A DNA stretch of 27,031 bases from Pseudomonadota bacterium. GTDB lineage: Bacteria > Pseudomonadota > Gammaproteobacteria > Burkholderiales > Burkholderiaceae_C. The position numbers were made by a program, and so were the translations under genes. How positions within the stretch are numbered: the first letter of the stretch is position 1; every line of letters begins with the position of its first letter. The DNA lies in the NCBI GenBank assembly GCA_023390985.1, contig JAEWBU010000386.1, positions 1 to 27,031 on the forward strand, given 5' to 3'. Under the pieces are notes generated by a model, which saw nothing but the letters and a program-made list of their open reading frames with translations, searched no databases and was not told the DNA's origin. Shown here piece by piece: positions 15,664-22,877 of the stretch.

Positions 15664-15705
15664 ACCCCGTACAGGGCGCGAGGCCCCGACTGGGTTGATG
15701 TTGAA
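15664..15705 (-). promoter_or_regulatory. Leader element with hairpin before the 74-aa gene
   Basis: In gene direction, TTCAAC then TCAACCC then AGTCGGGG are followed by a stem (ACCC with GGGT, and GGGGC with GCCCT, separated by an internal loop). It ends 25 bases before the ATG. The match to the other two leaders is in the sequence core as well as in the structure. Confidence 0.5.
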
Positions 15706-15740
15706 TGCGAGCTCAGTGGCTGCGATCCGGCAAGCGCCGA

Positions 15741-15770
15741 AACATATCTGTATTGGAACCGCAGTCGCAA
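15741..15770 (-). promoter_or_regulatory. Possible sigma-70 promoter
   Basis: On the minus strand TTGCGA (15770-15765) and TATGTT (15746-15741) are 18 bases apart, each matching four of six consensus positions. Transcription would start just before the hairpin leader of the 74-residue gene, giving a leader of about 95 bases. The call is weak but well placed. Confidence 0.35.
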
Positions 15771-15803
15771 GGTCTCGTCAATAACCTTGCTGTGAGTTCC
15801 ATG

Positions 15804-15820
15804 CGGGCCTCTTCGGCCCG
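15804..15820 (-). terminator. Hairpin after pilV
   Basis: A 6-bp stem (CGGGCC and GGCCCG) with a five-base loop begins 18 bases after the pilV stop on the minus strand. No T tract follows. It may be a partial or factor-assisted terminator of the pil operon. Confidence 0.35.
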
Positions 15821-15837
15821 TGGACACGGTGTCTGGA

Positions 15838-16998
15838 TTAGAGCGCGCAGCAGTAGATCTGCGCGACGTTCGTGTCCATGTGATAGTAGGGACCGTACCA
15901 CCCCTTCATGTAGTAGCCGTCATTGCAATGGACTTGGCCTCCGGCCCACAAGTTGGCCTCTCCGGTCCAGTAGCAGGCCGACGGGTATTTGGCGGCAAAG
16001 TTGCTCACCCAATTTCCGCGCGAGCGCAAGTAGATGTCGTTGACGTGCATTGAGCCGATGTGCGACCCCGCGCCGGCGGTCAGGGCACCTCCAGCGGCGC
16101 CGAGGATGACTCCCCAGTCGACGTTTTGATACGACCGCAGACCGCCGTAGTTCGAAGTAACGTAGTTAGCAGCCACGTTGCCTGACGCCGTAACGTTGCC
16201 CGTGGAATGAACGCTCGCACCCTGGACCGTCCCTGCGGCCACGATGTTGCCTGTGGAATTGACCGTCGCACCCCGCACGGTCCCACTTGCGGTTACGCCG
16301 CCGCCGACGGTGGTGGAGCCCTGGACAGCCAGATCGTTGTTGAGCGAGACCGCGCGCGTGTCGCCCATGCGCACGTAGTTGCCGGACGACCCGGCAGCGT
16401 AGCTCCCGTAAAGCCCGAGGATGCCCGGCTGGGCACCTTGCGGATTGGCGATGTTGAACTGACCACCGATGCCCAAGATGTTGCCCGGCGCTTCGTTTGT
16501 GCTCCAGCCCGCCGGCCGCGACGTGCGGACGGCCGCGTCCGCGATCAGTGCAATGTCTGCGGCGTTCTCTCGCGTCCGCGGCGGAGCCGTCAGGCCGAAG
16601 TACACGACGACGTTGCACGTGCTCGCGGTACAACCGGCAGGGGTCAACGCGAGCGAATAGTTCCACTGCGCGCCCGGAATCGTGCTGCCGACCGAAAACG
16701 TGCGGTAGCCGAGTGCGACCAGTTCGGCGGGCGTTGGCGCGAGGGGCACCGCGACGCCGGCGACGGGCTGCGCGTTCACCAGCTTGTCGATGTTCTGCAC
16801 GACATAGCTGTTGAGAACGTCGTACCCGATCTGGGCCTGGTTCGCGATGTTCTGCGCTGCATTGCTGCGCGTGAGGTACTCGGCTCCGCGGAAGCTGGCG
16901 ACGGTGAGAACCGCCCCGACGGTCACCACTACGGCCATTTCCATCAACGTCACGCCGGCCTGACGAAGCAGACTTTTGCGGCTCTTGTGGTTACGCAT
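15838..16998 (-). CDS. pilV: PilV, minor type IVB prepilin / tip adhesin, 386 aa
   Basis: The start at ATG 16998 has a near-perfect ribosome site (TAGGAGG, six bases upstream). The leader MRNHKSRKSLLRQAG is followed by VTLMEMAVVVTVGAVL: a class III cleavage site after Gly15, with Glu at +5 of the mature protein. The long body matches R64-type PilV. It ends in a low-complexity repeat region (two 17-residue units, NSTGNIVAAGTVQG and HSTGNVTASGNVAAN) and a C-terminal tip domain with DIYLRSRGNWVS and several Cys. In R64 this tip recognises the recipient surface and is switched by a shufflon. Here there is one fixed C-terminus and no inverted alternative segments in the 200 bases beyond the stop. 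It is the last pil gene of the operon. Confidence 0.88.
   Translation of the reverse strand: MRNHKSRKSLLRQAGVTLMEMAVVVTVGAVLTVASFRGAEYLTRSNAAQNIANQAQIGYDVLNSYVVQNIDKLVNAQPVAGVAVPLAPTPAELVALGYRTFSVGSTIPGAQWNYSLALTPAGCTASTCNVVVYFGLTAPPRTRENAADIALIADAAVRTSRPAGWSTNEAPGNILGIGGQFNIANPQGAQPGILGLYGSYAAGSSGNYVRMGDTRAVSLNNDLAVQGSTTVGGGVTASGTVRGATVNSTGNIVAAGTVQGASVHSTGNVTASGNVAANYVTSNYGGLRSYQNVDWGVILGAAGGALTAGAGSHIGSMHVNDIYLRSRGNWVSNFAAKYPSACYWTGEANLWAGGQVHCNDGYYMKGWYGPYYHMDTNVAQIYCCAL
16195..16296 (-). repeat. Tandem 51-bp repeat inside pilV
   Basis: Two adjacent, imperfect 51-base units (16195-16245 and 16246-16296) encode 17-residue repeats in the PilV stalk. A shortened third unit lies at 16177-16194. 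The repeat keeps the reading frame, so copy-number change would lengthen or shorten the stalk without breaking the gene. Confidence 0.65.
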
Positions 16999-17069
16999 AC
17001 TGAACCTCCTAACTTCGATCTTCTTGGATTTCACCGTCACTCGGCAACTGTTGTCACGTTGCACCACGC

Positions 17070-18332
17070 CTAGCGGACCTTGTCCGCCAGCGCGTTCGGC
17101 CAGAAGGTCTTGCTCATCGCGTCACGAAGCAGCACCTCCCCGTCTCCGATAGCCTGAATGAGGTCGCTGTTCATGAAATGGGCAGCCAGGTTTGTCAGGC
17201 GCCCCTCGCGCATGCCGGTCGCGAGCGAGTCCTGCAGTTCCGGGAAGCGATCCTCTGCGATCATGTTCTGCAGTTGGTTGGTCGATCCTGGCCGCTGCAC
17301 CGCGCTCATGACGTCGTAGAAGGCGCGGTAGCCAATCCGCTCTTCGCCGCCGCCGACCATCCGTCCGTCTGGCCCCTTCAGCTTGACCACGGGAACTAGG
17401 ACCTGACCGATCACGCCCACCAGGTTTGCCGCCAATGCCTGGAGGCGTGCTTGTCTCTCCGTTGGGAAGAAGCGCACCAGACGCTGCAGCCCTTCGATCG
17501 GGTTGCGACCGTGGATGGTGGCCAAGACCAAATGACCGGATTCCTGCGCATAGAACACCGCCTCCGCCGTGTCTCGGTCGCGAATCTCGGCCACGTAGAT
17601 GACGCCAGGCGCTTGGCGCATCGCATCTTCCACGCCGAGGGCCGTCGACTGGAGGCCCGCCGAGCCGACCTGCCGCTGGGAAAACGACGCCTTGCGATCC
17701 TCGTGGATGTATTCGATGGGGTTCTCGATCGTGACGATGTGCGTTGCCCAGTTTTCCGACAGGCGCTTGAGGATTGCGGCACAGGTGGTCGACTTGCCGG
17801 CGCCGGTTTGCCCGACGTTCAGAATGAGCCCGCGGCGCTGCGCCAGCAAGTTGACGAGGAGGTCGGGCGCCTGCACGTCCTCGAGGTCGGGGACCCGAAT
17901 CGGGAAACGGCGGACAACGCCCGCCAGCTTGCCGGCCCCCTCCATGTAGAAGTTCAGCCGCAGCCGATCCTCGCCCCCGATGGTCAGGCCGACGTCGATG
18001 GCGCGCTGCATGATGCGGTCGGCCCAGTTCTCGTCCATCGTCGCGAGAAGATCTTCCATGGACTTGCGGTCCGGTACGTAGGGCTCCCTGAGGATCACTT
18101 CGCCGGTGATGGGGTCAGTGACATCTTGGGCCACCTTCAGTCCGTCGGGAGTGGACAGCCGCATAGGGCGGTCTTCGTGCAGGACGATGTCCGTGAACCG
18201 CACGTTCGAGAGCGTGAGGTTCATCACCATGAGCGCAAGTTCGCTGGGCGCCAGCGAACCGCCCACTTCGGTAACGCCGGTCACTTCGGTGACGGCGACG
18301 TCATTGGCAGAGGTGTCGGACGGAGAGGCCAT
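17070..18332 (-). CDS. pilT: PilT-type pilus ATPase, 420 aa
   Basis: This is a secretion/pilus ATPase of the PilT/GspE superfamily: Walker A GQTGAGKS (174-181), Asp-box-like ENPIEYIH (203-210), Walker B GVIYVAEIRD (243-252) and His box GHLVLATIHG (266-275). It lacks the long N-terminal domain and tetracysteine zinc site of the assembly ATPase PilQ, so it fits a retraction or second motor. In R64 the gene named pilT is a lytic transglycosylase. In PAPI-1-like elements the PilT is an ATPase, as here. ATG 18332 is taken as the start and has only a weak ribosome site. A 7-bp hairpin stands 16 bases upstream. It lies between major pilin pilS and adhesin pilV. Confidence 0.88.
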   Translation of the reverse strand: MASPSDTSANDVAVTEVTGVTEVGGSLAPSELALMVMNLTLSNVRFTDIVLHEDRPMRLSTPDGLKVAQDVTDPITGEVILREPYVPDRKSMEDLLATMDENWADRIMQRAIDVGLTIGGEDRLRLNFYMEGAGKLAGVVRRFPIRVPDLEDVQAPDLLVNLLAQRRGLILNVGQTGAGKSTTCAAILKRLSENWATHIVTIENPIEYIHEDRKASFSQRQVGSAGLQSTALGVEDAMRQAPGVIYVAEIRDRDTAEAVFYAQESGHLVLATIHGRNPIEGLQRLVRFFPTERQARLQALAANLVGVIGQVLVPVVKLKGPDGRMVGGGEERIGYRAFYDVMSAVQRPGSTNQLQNMIAEDRFPELQDSLATGMREGRLTNLAAHFMNSDLIQAIGDGEVLLRDAMSKTFWPNALADKVR

Positions 18333-18348
18333 GATCTTGCTCGAGAGC

Positions 18349-18366
18349 GGCGCTGTCGGCAGCGCC
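18349..18366 (-). promoter_or_regulatory. Hairpin in the pilS-pilT gap
   Basis: A perfect 7-bp stem (GGCGCTG and CAGCGCC) with a four-base loop lies 16 bases before the pilT start. Downstream of a major pilin gene such a hairpin could attenuate or protect the pilS message, lowering ATPase expression relative to pilin. This is inference from position. Confidence 0.4.
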
Positions 18367-18462
18367 GGGTGTCAGGGGCGGTCTCGGCGCGGCGGCCGCA
18401 GACCGGGGAATTCGTGCCCAATCGGGCGTTTCGCTTCGGAGCCAGGAGGGCGGGTGCTCCGC

Positions 18463-18471
18463 TTCCTCCTA
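18463..18471 (-). promoter_or_regulatory. Orphan Shine-Dalgarno sequence
   Basis: TAGGAGGAA on the minus strand, ten bases after the pilS stop, is a near-perfect ribosome site, yet no ATG, GTG or TTG follows at usable distance. It may be the remnant of a lost gene or simply chance. Confidence 0.4.
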
Positions 18472-18481
18472 GGCACCGCGA

Positions 18482-19075
18482 TCAGGACTTCAGAATGGCG
18501 GCCTTGAGGGTGGCCGTCGTGGCGTTGCCGCACGCGATCGATTGCGACAGGTCCGGCTGGGCGGCGCCCAGAGCCATGACGGTAGTCGCCGCGCCGGCGC
18601 CAGTCGCCTGCGCAGTAATGCGGGCCGGCTTGGACATCAGGCGCAGCATGTTCACGCACACGTCGGAAGGCAAGCCAGGGATCGTGATCTCCAGCCCGTC
18701 GTTCGTCCCGTTCAGGTTCACCGCAGCGACCGTGATCGCGCCGCCGAACGAGTTGTTCACGGTCGCCGTCGCCGTGCCCTTGCCCACGGCGAGCGTCGCC
18801 GGGAAGCAGTTGTTGTTGACCAGAGTGGCGATCGCAGCGCCGGCGAAGTTCGCCTGGTTGGCGTAGACGTTGCGCGAGCATTCCATCGCTTGGTCCAGGT
18901 ACTTCATCTCGTTCTGCGCCTTGGACGTGTAGACCATCTGGTAGCCGTACACGGCGCCGGCGATCAGCACCGCTCCGATGGCCAGGACCACCATCATTTC
19001 CACGACCGTGAAGCCCGCTTGGAGGGCGCGACGAACGCTGCGATTGAGCGACGGGGCGGACATGGTTTTCTTCAT
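18482..19075 (-). CDS. pilS: PilS, major type IVB prepilin, 197 aa
   Basis: The start at ATG 19075 (MKKTMSAPSLNRS) has AAAAGGAA seven bases upstream; the longer frame to 19663 overlaps pilR and is rejected. The prepilin site is LQAG, then FTVVEMMVVLAIGAVLIAG: cleavage after Gly21, with Glu at +5. This is followed by the typical hydrophobic alpha-1 helix. The mature part has four Cys (residues 66, 90, 130 and 172), likely paired. It forms the pilus shaft; the leader is removed and the new N-terminus methylated by a prepilin peptidase that is not encoded in this window. It lies between platform gene pilR and the PilT ATPase. Confidence 0.9.
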   Translation of the reverse strand: MKKTMSAPSLNRSVRRALQAGFTVVEMMVVLAIGAVLIAGAVYGYQMVYTSKAQNEMKYLDQAMECSRNVYANQANFAGAAIATLVNNNCFPATLAVGKGTATATVNNSFGGAITVAAVNLNGTNDGLEITIPGLPSDVCVNMLRLMSKPARITAQATGAGAATTVMALGAAQPDLSQSIACGNATTATLKAAILKS

Positions 19076-19158
19076 TTCAGGTTCCTTTTGCTGCCCAACG
19101 ACGGTGCTGGATACGACGTGCGCGACCAAGTCGTTGTCCCATCGCGCACTTCGCTGTA

Positions 19159-20283
19159 CTAACGCCGATTCGCGGTCTGCGCCTCGGACATCTTGTCGAT
19201 GTTCTGTTTGATCATGGTCGCCACCAAACTGAATGCGACCCACGCGATCAGTAAGCCTGCGACGGCAATTCCCACTTGCTGCAGGATGGATGCCGTGCCG
19301 TTGATTGACTTGAGAGCGGCCTTGGAGGCCTGCTCCGCGCGCTTCGTGAACGCCTGCTCGGCGGTCGCGCGCTTCGTGATCAGTTGGAGAGAGTCGATCA
19401 TGTCGGGGCCAAGGAGCCCCACATCGAACGCTTCCAGCTCTCGCGTGCGAAAGCGCGGGAGACGTCGGAGGATCTCTTCGAGGTATCCGCGCATCCACGG
19501 AGTGGAGTTCCGCGCGATGTCGGCGAGCGCTCGATCCAGTTGCGGCGTCACAGTCAACTGGACGGCCAAGACCTTGAGGAAGGTGGCAGCCTGGTAGTCC
19601 CGGTACATCTTGTGCACAGGAGAGTGGCGGTCGAGCAATTTGCGCGCGGCGTCCGGCCGCCACAACGGCAACGTCACGATCGTTGCCACGAAGAGTCCGA
19701 TGAGCCCCGGGATCAACACCATCGCGTAGGCCGCCATGAAGTCGCTCAGCGCCAGCAGCACACGCTGGTCGGTTGTGAGCCTTGCCCTGTCGAGCAGCGG
19801 TCCCAGCGTATCCACCAGGGAGGGCACCATCAGCGTGAGCATGGTGACGGCGAGCGCGATGTAGATTGCGGGCTTGCGCAGAAGCCCCATCACGTCAGAG
19901 CGCAACTGCTTCTCCTCCGTGACCATCCGCACGATCTGCGTGAAGCCTTCGTTCAGCCGGTTGTCCTTCTCGTAGGCCGCGATCAACGCGATCTCCGATG
20001 AGGGAGCAACCTCCTTGAGCGCCTCGGCAACCGTTCGCCCTGCGCGAAGCCGTAGGAAGACGCCTTGCACCGCCGCCGTGGCGGCGTGCTTCCGCCGCTG
20101 CAGCTGCTCCGCACGTGCCTGCGCGAACTCGCGGAACATCAGACCAGAGTCGATGTAGTCCTGATAGAAGTCGAGCCGGATTGCCTCGAAGTACCGCCGC
20201 TGGTTCCATGCGTCCACGGACGCGGAGAACGAGTGCGACTGCGGCTTGCGCGATGACGGCGACTGACGCGTTTGCTCAGCCAT
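19159..20283 (-). CDS. pilR: PilR, inner-membrane platform protein (GspF family), 374 aa
   Basis: The ATG at 20283 overlaps the end of pilQ by eight bases. Membrane segments lie at about 138-160 (PAIYIALAVTMLTLMVPSLV), 183-207 (MAAYAMVLIPGLIGLFVATI) and 337-360 (GIAVAGLLIAWVAFSLVATM). This matches the layout of GspF/PilC/PilR platform proteins: two cytoplasmic four-helix domains, the second starting near residue 215. The protein anchors the assembly ATPase and guides pilin into the fibre. It is slightly shorter than chromosomal PilC (about 400 residues) and typical of the IVB family. Position between pilQ and pilS matches R64 and PAPI-1 order. Confidence 0.88.
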   Translation of the reverse strand: MAEQTRQSPSSRKPQSHSFSASVDAWNQRRYFEAIRLDFYQDYIDSGLMFREFAQARAEQLQRRKHAATAAVQGVFLRLRAGRTVAEALKEVAPSSEIALIAAYEKDNRLNEGFTQIVRMVTEEKQLRSDVMGLLRKPAIYIALAVTMLTLMVPSLVDTLGPLLDRARLTTDQRVLLALSDFMAAYAMVLIPGLIGLFVATIVTLPLWRPDAARKLLDRHSPVHKMYRDYQAATFLKVLAVQLTVTPQLDRALADIARNSTPWMRGYLEEILRRLPRFRTRELEAFDVGLLGPDMIDSLQLITKRATAEQAFTKRAEQASKAALKSINGTASILQQVGIAVAGLLIAWVAFSLVATMIKQNIDKMSEAQTANRR

Positions 20284-22147
20284 GGGGGTCCGCTCCCTTC
20301 GCGCCATTCACGCGGTCGTGCGCCAGGATGCGGTCGACCACCTGATCGAGCGTATCGACGCCGATGATTCCCTGGCTTGCGAAGTAGAGGCCGACCTCAA
20401 AGGCCGTCTTTCCCTGCACTTCTGCGCTGGTGAAGGGTGTGTCGCCTCGCGTTTCGCGCCAGGAGTAGAACGCCTCGCTGAACTTGCCGGCGGCGATCAG
20501 GCGACGCTGCTCGGTCTTCGGGTTGAACATCTCGGCGACGACCTGAACGCCCTTTTTCCCGCCGCGGCATTTCCCGCAGCCAGCTGCGTATCGAACGTAC
20601 GTGTCCTTCGGATCGATGCCGAGCGACTCAAGAGCCCGCAGCTTCTTCGGTGCGAAGACGCCGTCCTCGGTCGCCCGCACCTTGCACTCCGGGCATAGCC
20701 TGGGCACCAGCTTCTGGAACGCCGCTAACGACAGCACATCCGAGCTGGCGACCGTCTCCGGATGTAGGCCCATGAGGCTGGAGCACAGACGCTCGATGCC
20801 GCCGATGGAGGAAGGAGCGTGGAACGTCGCGTAGATCTTGTGCCCGGTCAGGCACAGCTCCTGCCACATTTCTGCCGTGGCGCCATCACGAATCTCGCCC
20901 AGCAGAATCACGTCGCCGTCCATGCGCATCAGCGCCCGCAAGGCGGTGGTGAACGGGTTCTGCGCGCCCTTGCCCCCGGTCTCTGCAGACCGCGCCACGG
21001 GGAACTGCGACAGGTTCTTCGGCCTGCCTTCCGGCGGGTCTTCCACAGCCGCCGCGTACAGGCGCCGGCTGACCAGCCCCTGGTGGTTGCGAATCAGCGC
21101 GGTCAGGGAGGTGGTCTTGCCGGAACCCGTCTCGCCGATCATCAGGACCGAACCGCCCGGACCGTACCCGGCTTCTTCCAGGAGCTCGATCTGGGATGGC
21201 AGGTAGCCGGAGCTTCGCAGGTCACCGGTGACCTCGGAGCGACCCTCGTAGTTCAGCACCCGCATCACGGCGTCCGCACCATAGCGTTCGCTGTTGCTCT
21301 GGAAACGCAGTTCGACATTGCGCACCTTCTCGATGCGGATGAACGATCCGTAGGGGCGGCTCGGACTCCATTGCCCCTGCCCTTCAGCGATCGACTTCGC
21401 ATCGCTCTTGGCGTATGCAGCGCTGATCAGTTCGAGCAACTTCTTCGGTTCGATCTCCGTGAACAGCTCCAACTCACCGTCAATGCGGAACAGGACTTCA
21501 CCGCTGGATTCGCCCCCGTCATTCCGCACCCGCAGGTGAATGTCCGAGGCGTTCTGCTCGATCGCCCGCATGCAGATCTCCTCGAACTGCTTGTCGGTGA
21601 CCGTCGCGGACTGGAGAGTGATCAAGGACGGATCAATGCCCGCCGAGTTGGTCGCGTCCGCCGCCAGGTCATAGACCGCCGCAAGCAGAGACGCCGGGAT
21701 CACCGCCTCCTGGAAGTTGGGGTGCAGCCGGCCGAGATCCTTGCGGCGCTGCTGCAGCAGCACCGACCCGCGCGCCACACCGATGTACAGGAGGACGGCC
21801 GTGCCGGTCGACCTGGACGCCACAACTGCGGTGTGCGTCCTGTACCAGTCTGGTTGGCCTCCTTTCGGCTGCGCGCCCCCGAAAGCGGTGCTCAGGGCCA
21901 CGTCACTCCCGAATCTCTGGCGCAGATCATCCAAGCTGCTGAGTTCGAGCAGCTTCATCGTGGGGTGTGAGTCGCCATCAGCAACCGTTGCGGCAGCGTT
22001 GCTTGCAGCTGCCTGGTGGCTGGGACGCTGCGCCAGCTGCACCACCTGTGCGCTCGGTGCAGCTGCTCGGGCCTCAGCTTTTGCCGGCGCGGCCGGCGGC
22101 CGTGGGCGGCCGATGCTCGCATCAGGAGTCCTGGAGAACCAGCTCAT
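20276..22147 (-). CDS. pilQ: PilQ, pilus assembly ATPase (GspE family), 623 aa
   Basis: The start at ATG 22147 (MSWFSRTPD) lies one base after the pilP stop, with no strong ribosome site, which fits translational coupling. An Ala/Pro-rich linker (about 15-60) precedes the N-terminal domain. The ATPase core carries Walker A GETGSGKT (338-345), Walker B GDVILLGEIRD (411-421) and His box GHKIYATFHA (435-444). A zinc tetracysteine follows: C485-x2-C488 and C524-x2-C527. In this family the protein is a cytoplasmic hexamer powering pilin addition at the PilR platform. The Glu of VEDPPE (369-373) region stands in for the usual Asp box. This is R64 pilQ nomenclature, not the secretin PilQ of type IVA pili. 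Confidence 0.9.
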   Translation of the reverse strand: MSWFSRTPDASIGRPRPPAAPAKAEARAAAPSAQVVQLAQRPSHQAAASNAAATVADGDSHPTMKLLELSSLDDLRQRFGSDVALSTAFGGAQPKGGQPDWYRTHTAVVASRSTGTAVLLYIGVARGSVLLQQRRKDLGRLHPNFQEAVIPASLLAAVYDLAADATNSAGIDPSLITLQSATVTDKQFEEICMRAIEQNASDIHLRVRNDGGESSGEVLFRIDGELELFTEIEPKKLLELISAAYAKSDAKSIAEGQGQWSPSRPYGSFIRIEKVRNVELRFQSNSERYGADAVMRVLNYEGRSEVTGDLRSSGYLPSQIELLEEAGYGPGGSVLMIGETGSGKTTSLTALIRNHQGLVSRRLYAAAVEDPPEGRPKNLSQFPVARSAETGGKGAQNPFTTALRALMRMDGDVILLGEIRDGATAEMWQELCLTGHKIYATFHAPSSIGGIERLCSSLMGLHPETVASSDVLSLAAFQKLVPRLCPECKVRATEDGVFAPKKLRALESLGIDPKDTYVRYAAGCGKCRGGKKGVQVVAEMFNPKTEQRRLIAAGKFSEAFYSWRETRGDTPFTSAEVQGKTAFEVGLYFASQGIIGVDTLDQVVDRILAHDRVNGAKGADPHG

Positions 22148-22148
22148 G

Positions 22149-22877
22149 TCAGCGGTACGCGCCAGGCATGCCGGCAACGTTCGGAACGTTCGAGGTGCTC
22201 GATCCCGCAGATTGGGTGCTCCCGAACTCAGGGTCGCGGCGGCTGAACGAGATCACATAGCCGCTTGCCTCCCGGCCAGCCGTGGCCTTGCCCTTGGAGG
22301 GCTTCTTCTGCTCGGTGTTGTCGATGCGGACGCTGCCATCACGGACGTTCACCGCACTCAGACGCCAGCCCGTGGTGCCGAGCATCGGGTAGCGCATGGA
22401 AACGTTATAGATCGTGCCGTTGAACGTGATCTCGACGCGCTCCTGTCCAGGGCGGCCAGCGATCGACATCAGCCGAGGCTCCCCCGGCTCCCGCACGGTG
22501 CCGCCGGGGAGCGGCGGCATACCCATGGGCCCCATACCCATCTGGGGATAGGGCGACATGCCGGGCATTTGACCGGGCAGCGGCCCCGTGGGCGCGCCCT
22601 GCGCGGGGCTTGCCTCCTTCACAGCACGCGCGCGAGCCGCGATGTCCGCAATGGTGGCGGCGACCGCGGGGTTGCCGCTGCTGATCCCAGACTGCCCCTG
22701 CATGCTGGAGCTCTGGCCCGCTGGCTGGCTGCTGGCTGCGCCGGCGGCAGGCTGCGCAGTGGATGCGACCACCCCAGGAGCAGCGGTCACTGCCCCGCCT
22801 TGGGCAGACGCGTGGCCGGCTGCGGTCAGCAGCGCGGCAATGAGGAGCATCACACGCTCAGCGGGTCTGACGGACAT
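22149..22877 (-). CDS. pilP: PilP, periplasmic type IVB pilus protein, 242 aa
   Basis: Two ATGs compete; 22877 (MSVRPAERVM) is chosen because GGAGG lies six bases upstream, while the earlier ATG (22889) overlaps that same ribosome site. It has a cleavable signal peptide (RVMLLIAALLTAAGHASAQ). A Ser/Gln/Ala-rich spacer follows, then a Pro/Met/Gly linker (GPLPGQMPGMSPYPQMGMG). The C-terminal beta domain has YPMLGTTGWRLSAVNVRDG, the strand pattern of the PilP family. The protein likely links the inner-membrane complex (PilO) to the secretin PilN. Its 5' end overlaps pilO by 20 bases. Confidence 0.8.
   Translation of the reverse strand: MSVRPAERVMLLIAALLTAAGHASAQGGAVTAAPGVVASTAQPAAGAASSQPAGQSSSMQGQSGISSGNPAVAATIADIAARARAVKEASPAQGAPTGPLPGQMPGMSPYPQMGMGPMGMPPLPGGTVREPGEPRLMSIAGRPGQERVEITFNGTIYNVSMRYPMLGTTGWRLSAVNVRDGSVRIDNTEQKKPSKGKATAGREASGYVISFSRRDPEFGSTQSAGSSTSNVPNVAGMPGAYR

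Noticed and set aside
15640..15837. Possible shufflon segments downstream of pilV
   Set aside because: No inverted pilV tip-like coding segment and no recombinase gene were seen. The interval holds only a hairpin, a possible promoter and a leader element.
17451..18866. 471-codon plus-strand frame over pilT and pilS
   Set aside because: It is antisense to two genes with clear pilus motifs and shows no domain of its own.
20819..21970. 383-codon plus-strand frame over pilQ
   Set aside because: It is antisense to the PilQ ATPase core. The composition is typical of a shadow.
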